From: Trifolium pratense
Taxonomy: Eukaryota > Streptophyta > Magnoliopsida > Fabales > Fabaceae
Assembly: GCF_020283565.1 (NCBI RefSeq)
Contig: NC_060064.1
Coordinates: 17,380,337-17,444,336, forward strand
Length of the DNA: 64,000 nucleotides
Direction of reading: 5' to 3'
Shown in pieces: positions 33,304-45,489 of the stretch. Both the position numbers and the translations under genes were made by a program. Under the pieces are notes generated by a model that did not search any database, was not told where the DNA came from, and saw only the letters and a program-made list of their open reading frames with translations. Numbering within the stretch: the first letter of the stretch is position 1; the number at the start of each line of letters is the position of its first letter.

Positions 33304-33450
33304 CTTCTTCCGGTCCTAATTATAAGAAAAGATTTACATTTTAGATGCATTCAAAGTTTTATGTATCTAAACAATAATATAGACCAAATACATCAATTTT
33401 TCAATGTATCTAAAAAGTGAATCTTTTCTTATAATTAGGATTAGAGGGAG
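33304..33450. mobile_element. Stowaway-type MITE, second of an adjacent pair
   Basis: 147 bp; ends CTTCTTCCGGTCCTAATTAT and complementary ATAATTAGGATTAGAGGGAG; TA flanks (33302-33303, 33451-33452). Only 5 bp separate it from the previous MITE. Similar family, different internal sequence. Confidence 0.8.
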
Positions 33451-33765
33451 TACCATTTATGCTTTGAACGGTACATTCATTTCATCCATCACAAGAGTTA
33501 GGAATCGAATAATAAAGATATTGAATTCAAGTGTTAATGAATTTTCTCTAAAATAAATTGTTTGAAAGAAATTGAGTTTGATTTTTAATGAGAATAATTT
33601 TTTTTATCAAATTTTATTTACCTCACGGTTGAATTCTGAATTATCAGATTTTTTTTTTAAACTAGAGAGTTATAAAAAAAAATTCTAGCTCAACTGATAA
33701 AAACTAACTATAAATTATTGTGATAGACTTTCTCACCTAATAAATAAGTGTGTTAATTGTTCATA

Positions 33766-33860
33766 AATTCTAGCTCAACTGATAAAAAATTGTCCAAATT
33801 GTTAGGGTAAATCTTGCGATCAGGGTTTGAACCTCAACTTCCTCATTTATATATGTAAGT
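33766..33860 (+). repeat. SINE-like fragment
   Basis: TCTAGCTCAACTGATAAAA (A-box-like) followed about 50 bp later by CAGGGTTTGAACCTC (B-box-like), then a pyrimidine-rich end. A shorter copy of the first part is at about 33686-33705. Old tRNA-derived SINE, no duplication resolved. Confidence 0.45.
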
Positions 33861-34300
33861 TTATAATAGGTTTCTCATTTCACATATTTGTAAAAAAATG
33901 CGATAATTTAGAGAAAATAAAAAACAAAAATACTAGTACAAAAGAACTCCACCCAAGGGCCAAGACAAAAGTGATCACTGATCCAAGACGGGGCTGGTCA
34001 CAATTCACATGATGTTTTCCTGTAAAAATGTGCAGAAAAAATTTGTACCAATAAAAAGAAAAAAAGGGGGTGGAATCCAATGATCCACCGACCACATTAT
34101 ATGTGAGATGGAGATGAAGAGAGTAGGGCATGCATGCTTTGCTGTCACTCTTCCTTTTTCATTTTCACATAAGCTTCTAAATTAAGCATATGCACCCGTA
34201 GCCTCTGCAAATATGCATGCTACTTCTGTCTAAGTGTTTATGAAGCTAAAAACCCATCAAGATATTTTAGGGCCATCACCAATTGTTGCACAAACAATTT

Positions 34301-34546
34301 ACACTAGATGTTTTCTCTAGACCCCGTGTTTCTTTTATATTCCATGAATTTCCAATTTTATCATTGAAAAAACATCGGTTTGTAGAAATCGAATTTTTTT
34401 TTTGCCTTGAAAACAAATTTCGGTTTCTAAAAACCGAAATTTACTATGAATTTGCACTAAAAATGAACCGAATTTTTCTACAAAGGGCAAAATAAAAATA
34501 TTGAGGGTATAAAAGAATCACGGGTCGCGAGAGAAAACATCTTTAC
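34301..34546. mobile_element. MITE-like inverted repeat
   Basis: Left AGATGTTTTCTCTAGACCCC and right GGGTCGCGAGAGAAAACATCT are imperfect inverted ends, continuing inward with GTGTTTCTTTTAT / ATAAAAGAATCAC. The flanks share TTACAC, so a 7-8 bp duplication (hAT-like) is possible but off by a base. Two smaller GGTTTCTAAAAACCGA-type palindromes lie within. Confidence 0.5.
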
Positions 34547-34549
34547 ACA

Positions 34550-36935
34550 AACACAATGATGTGTACTTCTTTTTGACAAATGATGATGCACCTCCTAATT
34601 AATTAAGTTGCATAAGGATATTTAGTTTATGCTTATGTCGATGTAAGTGTTGCTCGTGGTTTATATAGTAGATGGTCAATACTATATATGTATGAAATAA
34701 TAAATTAAATAATCTAATATTTCATTTTTTTTAATAAAAAAAAAATAAAAGGAAAAACATTGTAGTATGAGTGAGTGAATGATTGAAATAATCTAAATCT
34801 TTTTTTTTTTCATTTTTCAATCATTTCCTCACTCATAAGATATTTCATTCAAAACATCTTTATGGCGGTGAATGAAGGATGTACGCCTTAATTTCCGAAC
34901 GGCGTTTCATTTAAAATATTTCCATGGAGAGTGAGGGTACAAAAAAAAAATTGATTTTTATAAGGTTTGCTACTTTAAAGTGCGAATTGTGTTTTTCCAT
35001 AATATTTTCATGGCGGAGTGAGGGATGTAAACACGGAGTTGGGATAAAAAAATTATCATTCTTTACTTAAGTAACGTGAGGGATATTTTGATAAATAAAA
35101 AAGCGCACAAGTATTTTTGGGCGTGAAAAGAAATTTCTCTTAACTCTTAAGCCCGAGATTGTGAATCCCATAAAAGGGCCATTTATTATATTGGACGGTG
35201 GGCTGAATTAGTTGGGTCTGTGTTGATTGGTTACTCTGGGAAATGCTATTAGCACCATCGTTTTCCTATTACACTCCACAAGTTAATTATTATTATCACC
35301 CTCATTTTGGTAAGTACACATGCCTAGAAACTTTTCTAAAAGTCACTTAGTTTATAAATTAAGATTTTTTTAAAAAAATAATAGAATAAAATGAAAGTCA
35401 CGTAGTTATATTATATTTTACTTATATGCATGCAAATAAATAAAAAATACCCACCCTTATGGATATGTAAGATGGAGAAACATGAATAAAATTAACTCTC
35501 AATTTAAAAATATTTCACTTTGCATTATGGTGAAGGTAAAATATACCAACATATACATGATAACATTATTGTAGACTAAACTCTTATACCAACCTACAAA
35601 ATTCTTTATGTATGGTTATTAGATTATTTCAATCGTGACATTGTCAATATGAAGATGATGAACAATACACATAACATGAACTAAACTCGACATCCCACCT
35701 TGAAAATAGATGCTGCCCATTTTGCAATAAAATTTTTGTAGAAGACTACCATTAGAGTTTCTAAGCAAACAGCCACAAATTGAGAAACAATTTATTTTAC
35801 TATCAGCTTCATCTACATTAAACTTAAAAACACTTGTAGGAGGGGGCTTCCATTTCTAAGGGAATAGTTTTTTTGTTTTTTTTTTAAATCAGCAAAATTT
35901 ATTAGTATGTGACAATCTAAGGGAATAGTTTATCCAGATCTCTCCATATAAGACATTGGTTTTGCAATACCATTAACTACCATTTGCACTTCACTAGCTA
36001 TATGAACGAACAAATTAGTTATCAGTTAGATTACTGATTTCATCATGATACTTGCATAAAACATTAACAAAAACATCAAACAAGATCACTCAACTTTATA
36101 GCGTATTTTCAATATCTTCATTTTCAAGATTCAATTCTAGCCGAAGCCTGGACTAAAGAATTTAATCCAATAATCTGGTCTCATGATAGAGGATCAAAAC
36201 TTCATTGCTTATACCTTGTTGGGCATAAGGGGAAGTCTCACTCAATTGAATCAACACGTGAAACTAAGAACAACCAAACAAACAACTTTAACTCAACATA
36301 CCACATTTTTATCCAAAATCTTAATATATTGAATTTATAGGTCATCTTACTTCTTGAGACATACAAAATGACTTTAGATATTGTTGCTTGCGTAATGTTG
36401 TTGGCTTATTTGGTGCCCTTAGTTCTGCTCTTGGTAAAGTGAAAAGAGATAATAACTTAATATTTGACGTGATAAAGATAAACTTGTAAACTACAAAAGT
36501 AAAAAAAAAAAAAAAAACCTTTTCAGGATTAGCCATGGTAGATATAATTTCAAAAATAGTAACCATTTATCGAACTGACAACTATTATTAAATTACAAGG
36601 TATAGCAAACACAGTAAAAGGATGAGATTTCAAGTAAGGTAATTGCATTTGTAACAAAGTAGAGATGCTTGTTTTATTGTCAATGTATGGGTTTGAGACA
36701 CATTAAAATTATTTTTTATAACACATATATAACTGGAATGGTTAGTTGCAGTCTCGATGAAACTAAGTGTGTGGTTTGAGGCTTTGAGCCATTGATAACC
36801 CTCGACCTTCACAGTGACTTTGGATCATATTTGCCAAAATAAAAATAAGTTTGTTTTCCGGGGATATTCAGTATTGATCAATGGTTCTACGTCCAGTATC
36901 AATTAGGTTAGAAGCTGTCTGATAGTCTTGCGAAG
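34550..36935. other. Long intergenic spacer
   Basis: No gene supported in about 2.4 kb. Short repeated phrases around GTGAGGGA and TTTCCATGG (34790-35040) suggest a decayed repeat. 36120-36440 has mixed composition with no frame that I recognise. Confidence 0.3.
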
Positions 36936-36940
36936 CGTGG

Positions 36941-37594
36941 AGGCATGGTAATGAGTCGGGGCGGGGACAGATATTGTCCTCCCCAAACTCAAACCCATAA
37001 AAGTTCGGATTTCCCCAAACCCATCAGTGGGGATAAAATGTATAACCCCATACCCAACGGGGATAGGGTATCCCCATCGGGGTTCGGGTATCCCCGTATT
37101 TTGTTTCAACAATAGTGCACCAAGGGCACATATTAAGGAAACAAAAATAGAAAGTATTAAATGTTGAAACATTAAATTTTAACTTTTTAAGCATTAAATT
37201 TTTGTATCATTAAATATTAAATTTCTATATTAAGATACCTTAACATGTGCCTTATATGCACATGTTAACAACACCCTTTTTTTAAATAAAGAAAAAATAG
37301 AGAAAATAGTTTGTTTAATACTCAAATTAAAAATAAATATAAATATAAACATATGAATGTAATTTAAGAGATTGTTGAAGAGTTTCTAATGTAAAATAGG
37401 TAAAATCTAATTTTAGTATAAGCGGGGCGGATTCGGGTTGGGTATCAATGTGCTCATTACCCGCCCCAAACACATATTTTGAAATCAGGGAAAACCCAAA
37501 CCCGAACTCAAACCCAATAAACTCGGGTTTTTTCCGTCAAAACGGGTAGGGTTTGGGCGGATACCCACGGGTATGAGTTTTATTGCCATGCCTA
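36941..37594. mobile_element. Diverged MITE related to 26193-26824
   Basis: Ends AGGCATGGTAATGAGT and, complemented, AGGCATGGCAATAAAACT; subterminal arms rich in CCCCATACCC, GGGGATA and CGGGT, as in the hAT-type MITE at 26193-26824, with an AT-rich centre. No 8-bp duplication could be found, so either old or end-altered. Confidence 0.6.
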
Positions 37595-37859
37595 GGTATA
37601 AAAATACATGGTTAGTGGGTAGTTTTTTTTTTTTGTAAGTGTTAGTGGGTAGTTATTATAATTTTTAAAAAATAAATAAATAAAATAAATGATGATAAAT
37701 ATGGAATAAAATGAAAAAGCTATATCAAAAAACGCTATAAGTAATTAGAGAAGTTCGTTACCAAACACTTCACATTTTTTTCAAACAAGCTTATAAGCTA
37801 GTTCAATAAGCTATAAGCTAGCTTATTGGACTTACCAAACATTCTTATAGACTTGGACA

Positions 37860-37940
37860 GCCTTGCTCAGCATTAACTGCTCTGCTCTCCGGCAACGGTC
37901 GTTTTGCTCGCTGCTAACCTCTCGTCGCCGCTAAAACCAG
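37860..37940 (+). other. Likely 5' UTR exon of RRP41
   Basis: C/T-rich, non-coding stretch ending CTAAAACCAG/GTTTGT, a good donor, about 670 bp before the RRP41 start codon. First-exon extent is estimated; the acceptor would be at AAAG/CACGG near 38551 or directly before the ATG. Confidence 0.5.
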
Positions 37941-38608
37941 GTTTGTTTCGAATTTCTTGTTACACGAATCCCTCATATGTTTCATGTTTAGGGTTTCAGA
38001 TTTTTCATCGTTCAGTTACTTTGGGTTTGTGTTTTTGCTTACACGAATCCTTATTTTGATTTACTCTAATTTCTTGTTGATTTACACGAATCCCTCTATT
38101 TTTCTCACTGTTATAAATTTGTAAGGGTTTGAGCAATTCCATAGTTGAAATCATTGACTATAACATAATGAACACAGTGACTGAACAAAATTAATGAAAA
38201 TCTTAAGCTTTAACAAGAAGAATTTAAATGTCCTGTTACAATCACTTGCAAGAAAACAGAAACCTCTGTAAATAAAGTTTGTTCTTTTTATTGTTTTACA
38301 GTATCAATGTAGTATATCTTATATCTTTGCAATCATTTTTCTTTTGATGGATTATGGTTTAATTTAAATGCTTGGGAAAGCTTATGGAAACATCTTATTT
38401 CCACAAGCTATACAGGAGGATAGCTTATGGAAACAACTTATAGCCTATATGAAAATTGATTTGGTCTAGATTAAGCAAAGTCTCACTGACTGTTGTGAAT
38501 TGATAATTGGGATTTTGGAAGATTTTAATAATGTTCCTTTTTTTTTTAAAGCACGGAACACAGAGTGGCGGAAAACGTTTCCTGTGCAAAATAATTTCTA
38601 CACCATAG

Positions 38609-41600
38609 ATGGAGTACGTTAGCCCAGAAGGACTTCGCTTGGATGGTCGCCGACCCATGGAAGTACGGCTGTCTTCCCCCTCTTTTCTCTCCAATTAATT
38701 TTCTTTTTGAATTTTGCATGTGATTTTTTTTTTTTTTTTTCTCTTCTGAACTTTACCTTACCATGTTCTCTCTTTTTATGCAATCCTAGATGCGACAAAT
38801 TCGAGCAGAGATTGGTTCTGTATCCAAAGCTGATGGGTAGATATTTTTTATCCTTTGCCACTCACTTTCTAATTTTCAATTTTTTATTTATTTATATTGA
38901 GTAGTAAATTTATTCAAAGCATTTCACCATATAGTTATCTTTCATTGTGAAACCAGCTCTGCCATTTTCGAGATGGGTAATACCAAAGTGATTGCTGCTG
39001 TTTATGGCCCTAGAGAGGTACTATATAATCCTTGAACTTGCTTATACATTGTTACTCATGCAATTTGAAGATGGATAATTATCTTTCTATGGGATTAATG
39101 AGCTTTGATAATTAGATGTGTTTTGAATTTGCATTTGAGCTTTAGTTGATGTTGCCGTTTTTTTAGTAACTTCTATATATTTCAGGTTCAAAATAGGAGC
39201 CAGCAAATGAGTGACCAGGCTCTGGTATATTTCTTCTATTAAGTTATAATACAATACATTAGATTTACTTTTAGTTTATTTATAAGCATTGTACTCAACA
39301 TTTAATCATTTTTCATCTGCATTTAATGTCTAGGTTCGATGTGAATACAGCATGGCTAATTTTAGCACTGGTGATCGCATCAGGAAACCAAAGGGAGACA
39401 GGTTATTTCTTGTACTTGATACTTAATTGATATAGTATTGATGAACTAATAGAACGAGAGTGAGTGTAGCAATAACGGAATCACTCTTGAGAGTAAATTG
39501 CAACATTTCTATCTTTTTGCATAAGTAGGAATTAAACTATGAAAGAGGTGTCTGAAATAGGTGTGGAACTCAGGAATTGTACCATGTTTCATTTTATGAA
39601 TGGATTTTTGGTAATGCTTGGTTGTTGTTAATTGTTATAGAGAAATTTAGATGCTGGTTTGATTGAGAGGCTAAGTGAATAGGACAGCACATTAAAGGAT
39701 GAAATGGTTGCAGCTTGCTGATTATCAAGGTAGAGACGTAATGCATAATAGTTAGAAGGGATATAGATTAGTTAAATAATTAGTTTGTAAGAGAAGTTAA
39801 GTAGTTTAAAGGGATAGTGTGTATACATAGGAGAAGTAAGGATGGGAGAGGGAAGGATCCAGTTCATTGTTTGTTGTATTGTGAAAGGACAAAGGAATTT
39901 TGTGATAGGGGGAAACCATTGGAGGAGAGTCTTATCTCTCATTCTTATCCTTTAATTAAAACGTGTTCATTTTTTTTTCATTTCTTCTATCAATTTTCTA
40001 TTTCTTTCCCTTTGTTCCTAATAGACTCGGTGCTCAATGTTTTAAACATATATTCACTCATTTTGTTTGTCTTTAAGAGTTTGTTATATTGGTTCTTCTT
40101 GCTTGATTCCCTAACCCTTGGATGATGGGACAACTCACAACCTCATGTTTTTTACTTCTATATTTGATTGAAGTTTTCTCATGCTACAGGAGATCAACTG
40201 AAATTTCTTTGGTTATTCGACAAACCATGGAAGCATGCATATTGACGCATTTAATGCCCCGTTCCCAGGTTCGATTACAGTCTTTGGACTTCTTATTTTA
40301 ATCAGTTTAAATTGTGTATTTTGTTTTGCAATGATTTGATTGTTTAATTTGCAGATAGATATTTATGTCCAAGTTCTCCAAGCAGATGGAGGTAATTCAT
40401 GCCTGATAATGGGATGTTGTGATCATTTTCTCCTCTTGTAGTCATTTTTTTGTTCATGTGCTCATTTATAAAACCTTTCTCCTGTTAATTGTTGGCAATA
40501 CTTAAAATTGGTCTCTGTATTTCATATAACTTTTGTTCGTAACATTCCTTTCGTAGGAACTAGATCTGCTTGTATAAATGCTGCAACTTTGGCCTTAGCT
40601 GATGCTGGGATCCCTATGCGTGATCTTGTAACTTCCTGTAGTGCTGGATACCTCAATAGCACCCCTCTGCTTGGTATATATCTGTTTTACTTAAAATTTT
40701 AACTGGGTATTAAACAACGGTGGTTTATATTTTTTTGTAACAGTGAACTTCTGATATAGCACTGTATGGTTTTGTCATAATTATTGAAAGTTGCTGAATG
40801 AATATGGACAGATTTGAACTACGTAGAAGACAGTGCTGGGGGTCCTGATGTAACTGTAGGAATTCTACCAAAGTTAGATAAAGTGACACTTCTTCAAGTA
40901 AATTTTCGTTTCTTATTATCTTCTCCATATTTCTTTTGTAGTCAGCGAAGTAAACTAATTTAAAATGAGCTTATGGACTGCGTAGAAAATTTGAAAGTTT
41001 GTAATGTCCATAGTCCATACTACATGTATTTTGCCTTTTTTATAGAGGCCTCGGGATTCTCGAGACCCATTTCTCTTTCAATTCTTACTCTTGCTCTATC
41101 TATTGGTAATTAACACAATCACATAAGATTGTTGCTTTTGAAGCTATATTTCCTATCCCTCCTTCCAAAATTGTTCTCATCATTAGACCTAGATTATGGA
41201 TGAGAAATGCACTTTAGATGAACAGTTAGGAATTATAGTCTTGTTGGAAAATCAAAGATTCTGCACCTTTTGGTTACTTTTTTTTTTTTTACTTCCTAGA
41301 CTTTCATTTTGGTTTTGATGAAAATTATTTATATTTACTTGAATCTTTACTCTCTGGTCAGTGTTTTACGCAATTCTTGTGTTTAGTATCAGGTGATTCT
41401 GGATCAAGTACAGCTTCATTTTCCCGCATGAAAACATTCTTAATATACTTATTAACACTTGATTTAGGGATGCCAGTAACATAGTGGCCACTATTGACTT
41501 AAGAATTTGCACTTGTTATCATAAAGGCTGATTGAGATTGAGAACTTGATCATTATAACAGAAATAGATCACTCCAACATTTGTTTGTAGAAGGCAATGC

Positions 41601-42016
41601 ATTTATTTTCTTCACCAGTTTCTTTCATTGGAATTTTCTCTTGCATTTGGACCAGTTGCCGTGTTATATAATTTAGAACGGAAAGCTTATAGTTTATTTG
41701 GACGGCGTTGGGTTAAGTGTGATTTTTGGACTACGAGATTTCAAATTTTGTTTGAACTAATTTCTTGTCATTCTTACTGTAGATGGATTCTAAACTACCA
41801 ATTGACATTTTGGAAAATGTCATGCAACTGGCTACGGAAGGCTGCAAAGCAATTGCAAACTACATACGAGAAGTAAGAACCTGCCTCATTTACGTGATTG
41901 ATATAGGAGTAATAACAGGTTCACATTCATTTCATCGATTAATTCCCAATTTCTTTATTGGTTGACAGATTTTGCTAGAGAACACAAAGCAACTTGAGTA
42001 TCGACGGGGTTCATAG
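38609..42016 (+). CDS. RRP41: Exosome complex core subunit RRP41
   Basis: RNase PH-type subunit of the RNA exosome, the hexameric ring that degrades and trims RNA 3'-5' in nucleus and cytoplasm. Coding exons: 38609-38662, 38790-38836, 38957-39017, 39186-39224, 39334-39401, 40190-40268, 40355-40391, 40557-40673, 40812-40897, 41783-41872, 41969-42016; every junction is GT-AG and in phase, total 241 aa, equal to the plant family length. Starts MEYVSPEGLRLDGRRPMEMR; then VIAAVYGPRE, NFSTGDRIRKPKGDRRS, EISLVIRQTMEACILTH, QVLQADGGTRSACINAATLA, DLNYVEDSAGGPDVTVG. Plant RRP41 is reported to retain phosphorolytic activity, unlike yeast and human forms; the Arg/Asp residues around GDRRSTE and QADGGTR are in place here. 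Two introns (about 0.8-0.9 kb) contain no recognisable gene. Confidence 0.96.
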
Positions 42017-42410
42017 TTTTATACAAGTAATGTTTCCTTTTTGCTTGCATTTTATGTTGGTTTATTTCATGTTATACATGAGTGTATGACCTGATGCTGT
42101 GGTGGTTGTTGCTGATGATTGTCTTTTTCCTGAATTGCAGGTTCATCTGTTCATCAGTCATGCATTTTTTTAAATTAGAATTCTATAGTATTCATCTAAA
42201 AATGTTGTTTGCATACGATACTGACTCAAGCGGGAAAAGTAGAGGTGAATGTGCTTAAATGTTGGTGTCACCTAGTGTTTTTATTTTTTTGGCAGTGTCA
42301 CATAGTGTTTTACCATTGAACCCTTAACCGAGTTTGAATTATAGAAATTTGCCCAATTTTTTTCTTTGATTTCTCGGGTTGTAAATCTTTGGAGTTCAAA
42401 TTGTTATTAA
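42017..42410. other. RRP41 3' flank
   Basis: 3' UTR and spacer; no gene. Confidence 0.35.
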
Positions 42411-42416
42411 ATCATC

Positions 42417-42616
42417 AAATTTCGGATTTGAATTCTCTCCATTAAATTTTTTTCTCAATTTTTCTCTATTTTAAATCTTCACCACTAAACTACACTACCC
42501 ACATTTCTTTATAATTTAACTCTTATTTCCTCTCCCATGTTGGATGGTTGAGAATACACAAAAAAGAAATTGAGAAAAATTCCAACGGAGAGATCCAAAT
42601 CCTAAAAATTTCATCA
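42417..42616. mobile_element. MITE-like inverted repeat (~200 bp)
   Basis: Arms of about 45 bp (AAATTTCGGATTTGAATTCT… and, complemented, GAAATTTTTAGGATTTGGAT…, both continuing into TTTTTCTCAATTT) flank a C/T-rich centre. Non-coding. Duplication not resolved. Confidence 0.55.
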
Positions 42617-43064
42617 AGTCTTTCATTTCTCTGACTTAACATGGTGCATAAGAAAGAACTCAATAAATTTCGAGGGAAGCGTTACCAACCCAATATTCTT
42701 AACAAATTCTTTTAAATTTAAGGATGGTAAAATGGATCAATTTGCCTTGTCACCAACCCGTCGAAAACGGTGCAGGGAGGGGATGGGAGGGGAGTGCCAA
42801 CTAAAGGTAGTGGGTTGAAAATTTTACTCCCGTCTAGTTTTATGGCGGACTGGTGAGCCAATGGGCTACCCTGTCAATTTTTAAATAAAAATTTATTAAT
42901 TAAAAAATTCACAAAGATAATGTAAACATAATTAAATTAAAGAACATTTTATATAAAATCTACCGAGTCTATAAAAATTATCATTTGAAAGTTTATAAGA
43001 CGTCATAAAATATCTAGAATAAGCCAACAAGACAACAAAAATAAAATGTTAAATATCATTTTCT

Positions 43065-43202
43065 CTTCCTCGGAGCAATCAGTTGATTCAAGGCTTCCTT
43101 CAACCCGAAACAACCACTCCCGAGCTGGGACATAGTTCCCTTCAAAGAGTGGTGGACTCATTCTACAGAACTCCCTGAAGGCAGGATCTGACCCTGCAAC
43201 AT
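43065..43202 (-). pseudogene. Ty3/gypsy gag fragment
   Basis: Minus-strand translation without stop over about 45 codons: AGSDPAFREFCRMSPPLFEG then NYVPAREWLFRVEGSLE, the PP-x-F-x-G…P…W motif at the N-terminal edge of gypsy retrotransposon gag. It is cut on both sides and has no protease, RT or LTR nearby. Confidence 0.6.
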
Positions 43203-43611
43203 AAGTTTTTTCAGCATGAAACTGAACTTGTGGTTTGTTCTAAAACAAATTATAATACCGAGAAAAAACAATAGCTCAAATTGAAGTGCCAAAATGTAAG
43301 GTTAATGAGATGATCAAAGTTTGTTTGATAAGAAACGGAAAAGTAAATGTAAGAAATAGCAAAGTGATAAAATTAGACATGCCTGTTTTTCTTCTCTTAC
43401 AACTGTCAGCATTATTATCTGAGCATTTGCCGGCCTCTTTTGACGCAGTGTATGTCAAACGAATGCGTAAAGAACCCACACTTGATTTACATTCCTGAAA
43501 AGAATCCTACATTTCTAATTGATGTTTGTGTATAAAACTTCAGAGTCCTGGTGGTGCTATTGCTCTAATTGAAAGGGGTTTTGTTTTTCTTAATTCTCCT
43601 GCCATTGTTTG

Positions 43612-43825
43612 TTTTGCCACGGTTAAGCCGTGGCTAATAAATAAAAGAACGTGGTTAAGAAATTGTTACCACACTTTATATAACCATGGCAAAAATCAAA
43701 TTTATCCGTGGCTAAATTTTGTGACGCCAGTATAAGTCACTCTTAAAATTGCCGTGGTAAACTCTATTAGCCACAGTCTATGACACTTTTAGCTACGGTT
43801 TGACCGTGGCTAAAAGCGCTTTTTT
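43612..43825. repeat. CACTA-like subterminal repeat block
   Basis: Repeated GCCACGGTTAAGCCGTGGCTAA-type units of about 20 bp, direct and inverted, near 43617, 43707, 43751 and 43795. In legumes such GTGGCTAA/CCACGGT arrays are typical of CACTA (En/Spm) ends. No CACTA terminus found, so only a fragment. Confidence 0.45.
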
Positions 43826-44006
43826 TTTTGTACTTATGTCCGATCATGTGTACAACGCCATTCTTTCCATTCCGCAATAGAAATGTCATTCTTCCAACCA
43901 CTGTTTTGCTTTCTTTTATACATACATCAAAAATCAAATCTTTCATGTATTGAATAATTGCAATCTATGTTTCTTTCATGTTATTGAATAACATGGTCAA
44001 GGCCCA

Positions 44007-44189
44007 TTATACTCCATGTTTCTTTGCCACCTTCACATTAAAAAATAAGTGCCATTCTAACTCCTCTTCTTGCAAGCACAGTGGACACTCCAAAGGACAG
44101 TAGCAGATACCAACTTTGTAACCGCATCCGTGTTGGTAAGCAATCCTTACAAATTCGTCATTGGAGAAGCTTGAATCTTCCATCCCCAC
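44007..44189 (-). pseudogene. LINE zf-RVT fragment
   Basis: Minus-strand frame with the Cys/His spacing of the LINE reverse-transcriptase zinc-binding domain: CPLCLQEEELEWHLFF, followed by KVAKKHGV where a VW normally stands. The adjacent sequence towards 43860 reads as decayed LINE. No RT or RNase H intact. Confidence 0.5.
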
Positions 44190-44216
44190 TTAAATTCCTA
44201 AATTATTTATTTAATA

Positions 44217-44363
44217 CTCCATCCGGTCTTATATATAAAAATCATTTCATTTTTTAGATTCATTGTAGAATATATGTATTTAGACTATATTATTGTCTTG
44301 ATACATGAATTCTACAATGAATTTAAAAAGTCAACTTTTTCTTATATATAAAATCGGAGGGAG
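44217..44363. mobile_element. Stowaway-type MITE
   Basis: 147 bp; ends CTCCATCCGGTCTTATATAT and ATATATAAAATCGGAGGGAG, TA flanks at 44215-44216 and 44364-44365, with a TACAATGAAT inner palindrome. Same broad family as 33153-33450. Confidence 0.8.
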
Positions 44364-44365
44364 TA

Positions 44366-45480
44366 TGATATAATTTCAATTCTATCAATCACCGCAAGAT
44401 GAATCCTTATAAAAAAACTATTAGACAAGTCGTGACTGCACGTTCTTTTGATATAATCTTCCATAGCAAGTCATGACTGCATCTTATTTATTTAAGTGGG
44501 GACTGCATCTTAATTATTTACATAACTTATTCTATAAATTACCGCAAGATGAATCCTTCTTGACTCATGCCTCTCATCCAGAAGGTGTTCATAACCTTCT
44601 TAGAAATTACACTATGGGAATCTTCTATCTTCGTGAATAATTTTTATTTTTTTTAGTTTAGTTTTCTTTTTTTTTCTTTCTTGTTTAGCTTCATGCATAC
44701 GAAAAAAATATTATAAAAAAGTAATACTACTATAGTAACAATAAAAACTCCTTAGATAATCCTATATAAGGTGGTGGACCATATGGTAGTTACAACCTTC
44801 ACCATATCATTAAGCCATCGATAACTTTATTTTACAAGTCAAATGCTTTTTATCTATAGGTCAAAGATTTTTTTTTCAAATAATTTAATAAATATTTAGA
44901 AATCTTTTCTAAATATTTTAATTTTTGTTTCTTTAACTATTACGTTGGAGACATTGTTTAGCATAATGTATAAGTTAATTATCAGTTAATGTTATTATAC
45001 TAATTGTTGATTTATTAGTTTTTATTGAAAGTGTGAATCGAATTTGAGATTAATCTTATCACTCAACCACTAAACTGAATTTTAATGATATTTTTTTGTT
45101 ATAAAAAAATGATATGTTTTTTAAAAATGAGGTGTTAATTCAAGAAGAGGCTAATGATTAAAAAGAAACAGAGAGAGATAATGACCACTATCGTGTATAT
45201 ACTCTCCTACATGCATGCATTCTTTCTAGTTACTACTTCATCATTGGAGTATTATATTTCTAGAACAATACTATTACAAGCACAAACCACAAAATATATG
45301 TTTGATTTCATCACTCACAAAATTAAATCACGTGCGTCTGCGGTTGCCCCCCCAATGATGGAAGGTTGCCAGCCTTGTCATAAGGCAAGACCGCCGACGG
45401 GACCAGGACCAAACCACTCATCACTTTCAATTCTTTTTGAGGCAACCCAACCTAACCCAAACTTCATCCTTTGACCCCTT
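44366..45480. other. Intergenic spacer
   Basis: No supported gene. A 106-codon frame at 45154-45474 has no recognisable domain and is judged chance. Confidence 0.3.
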
Positions 45481-45489
45481 TCTAGTTCC

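Noticed and set aside
39817..40125. 102-codon frame in an RRP41 intron
   Set aside because: Lies within a 788-bp intron, no domain, no splice or start context.
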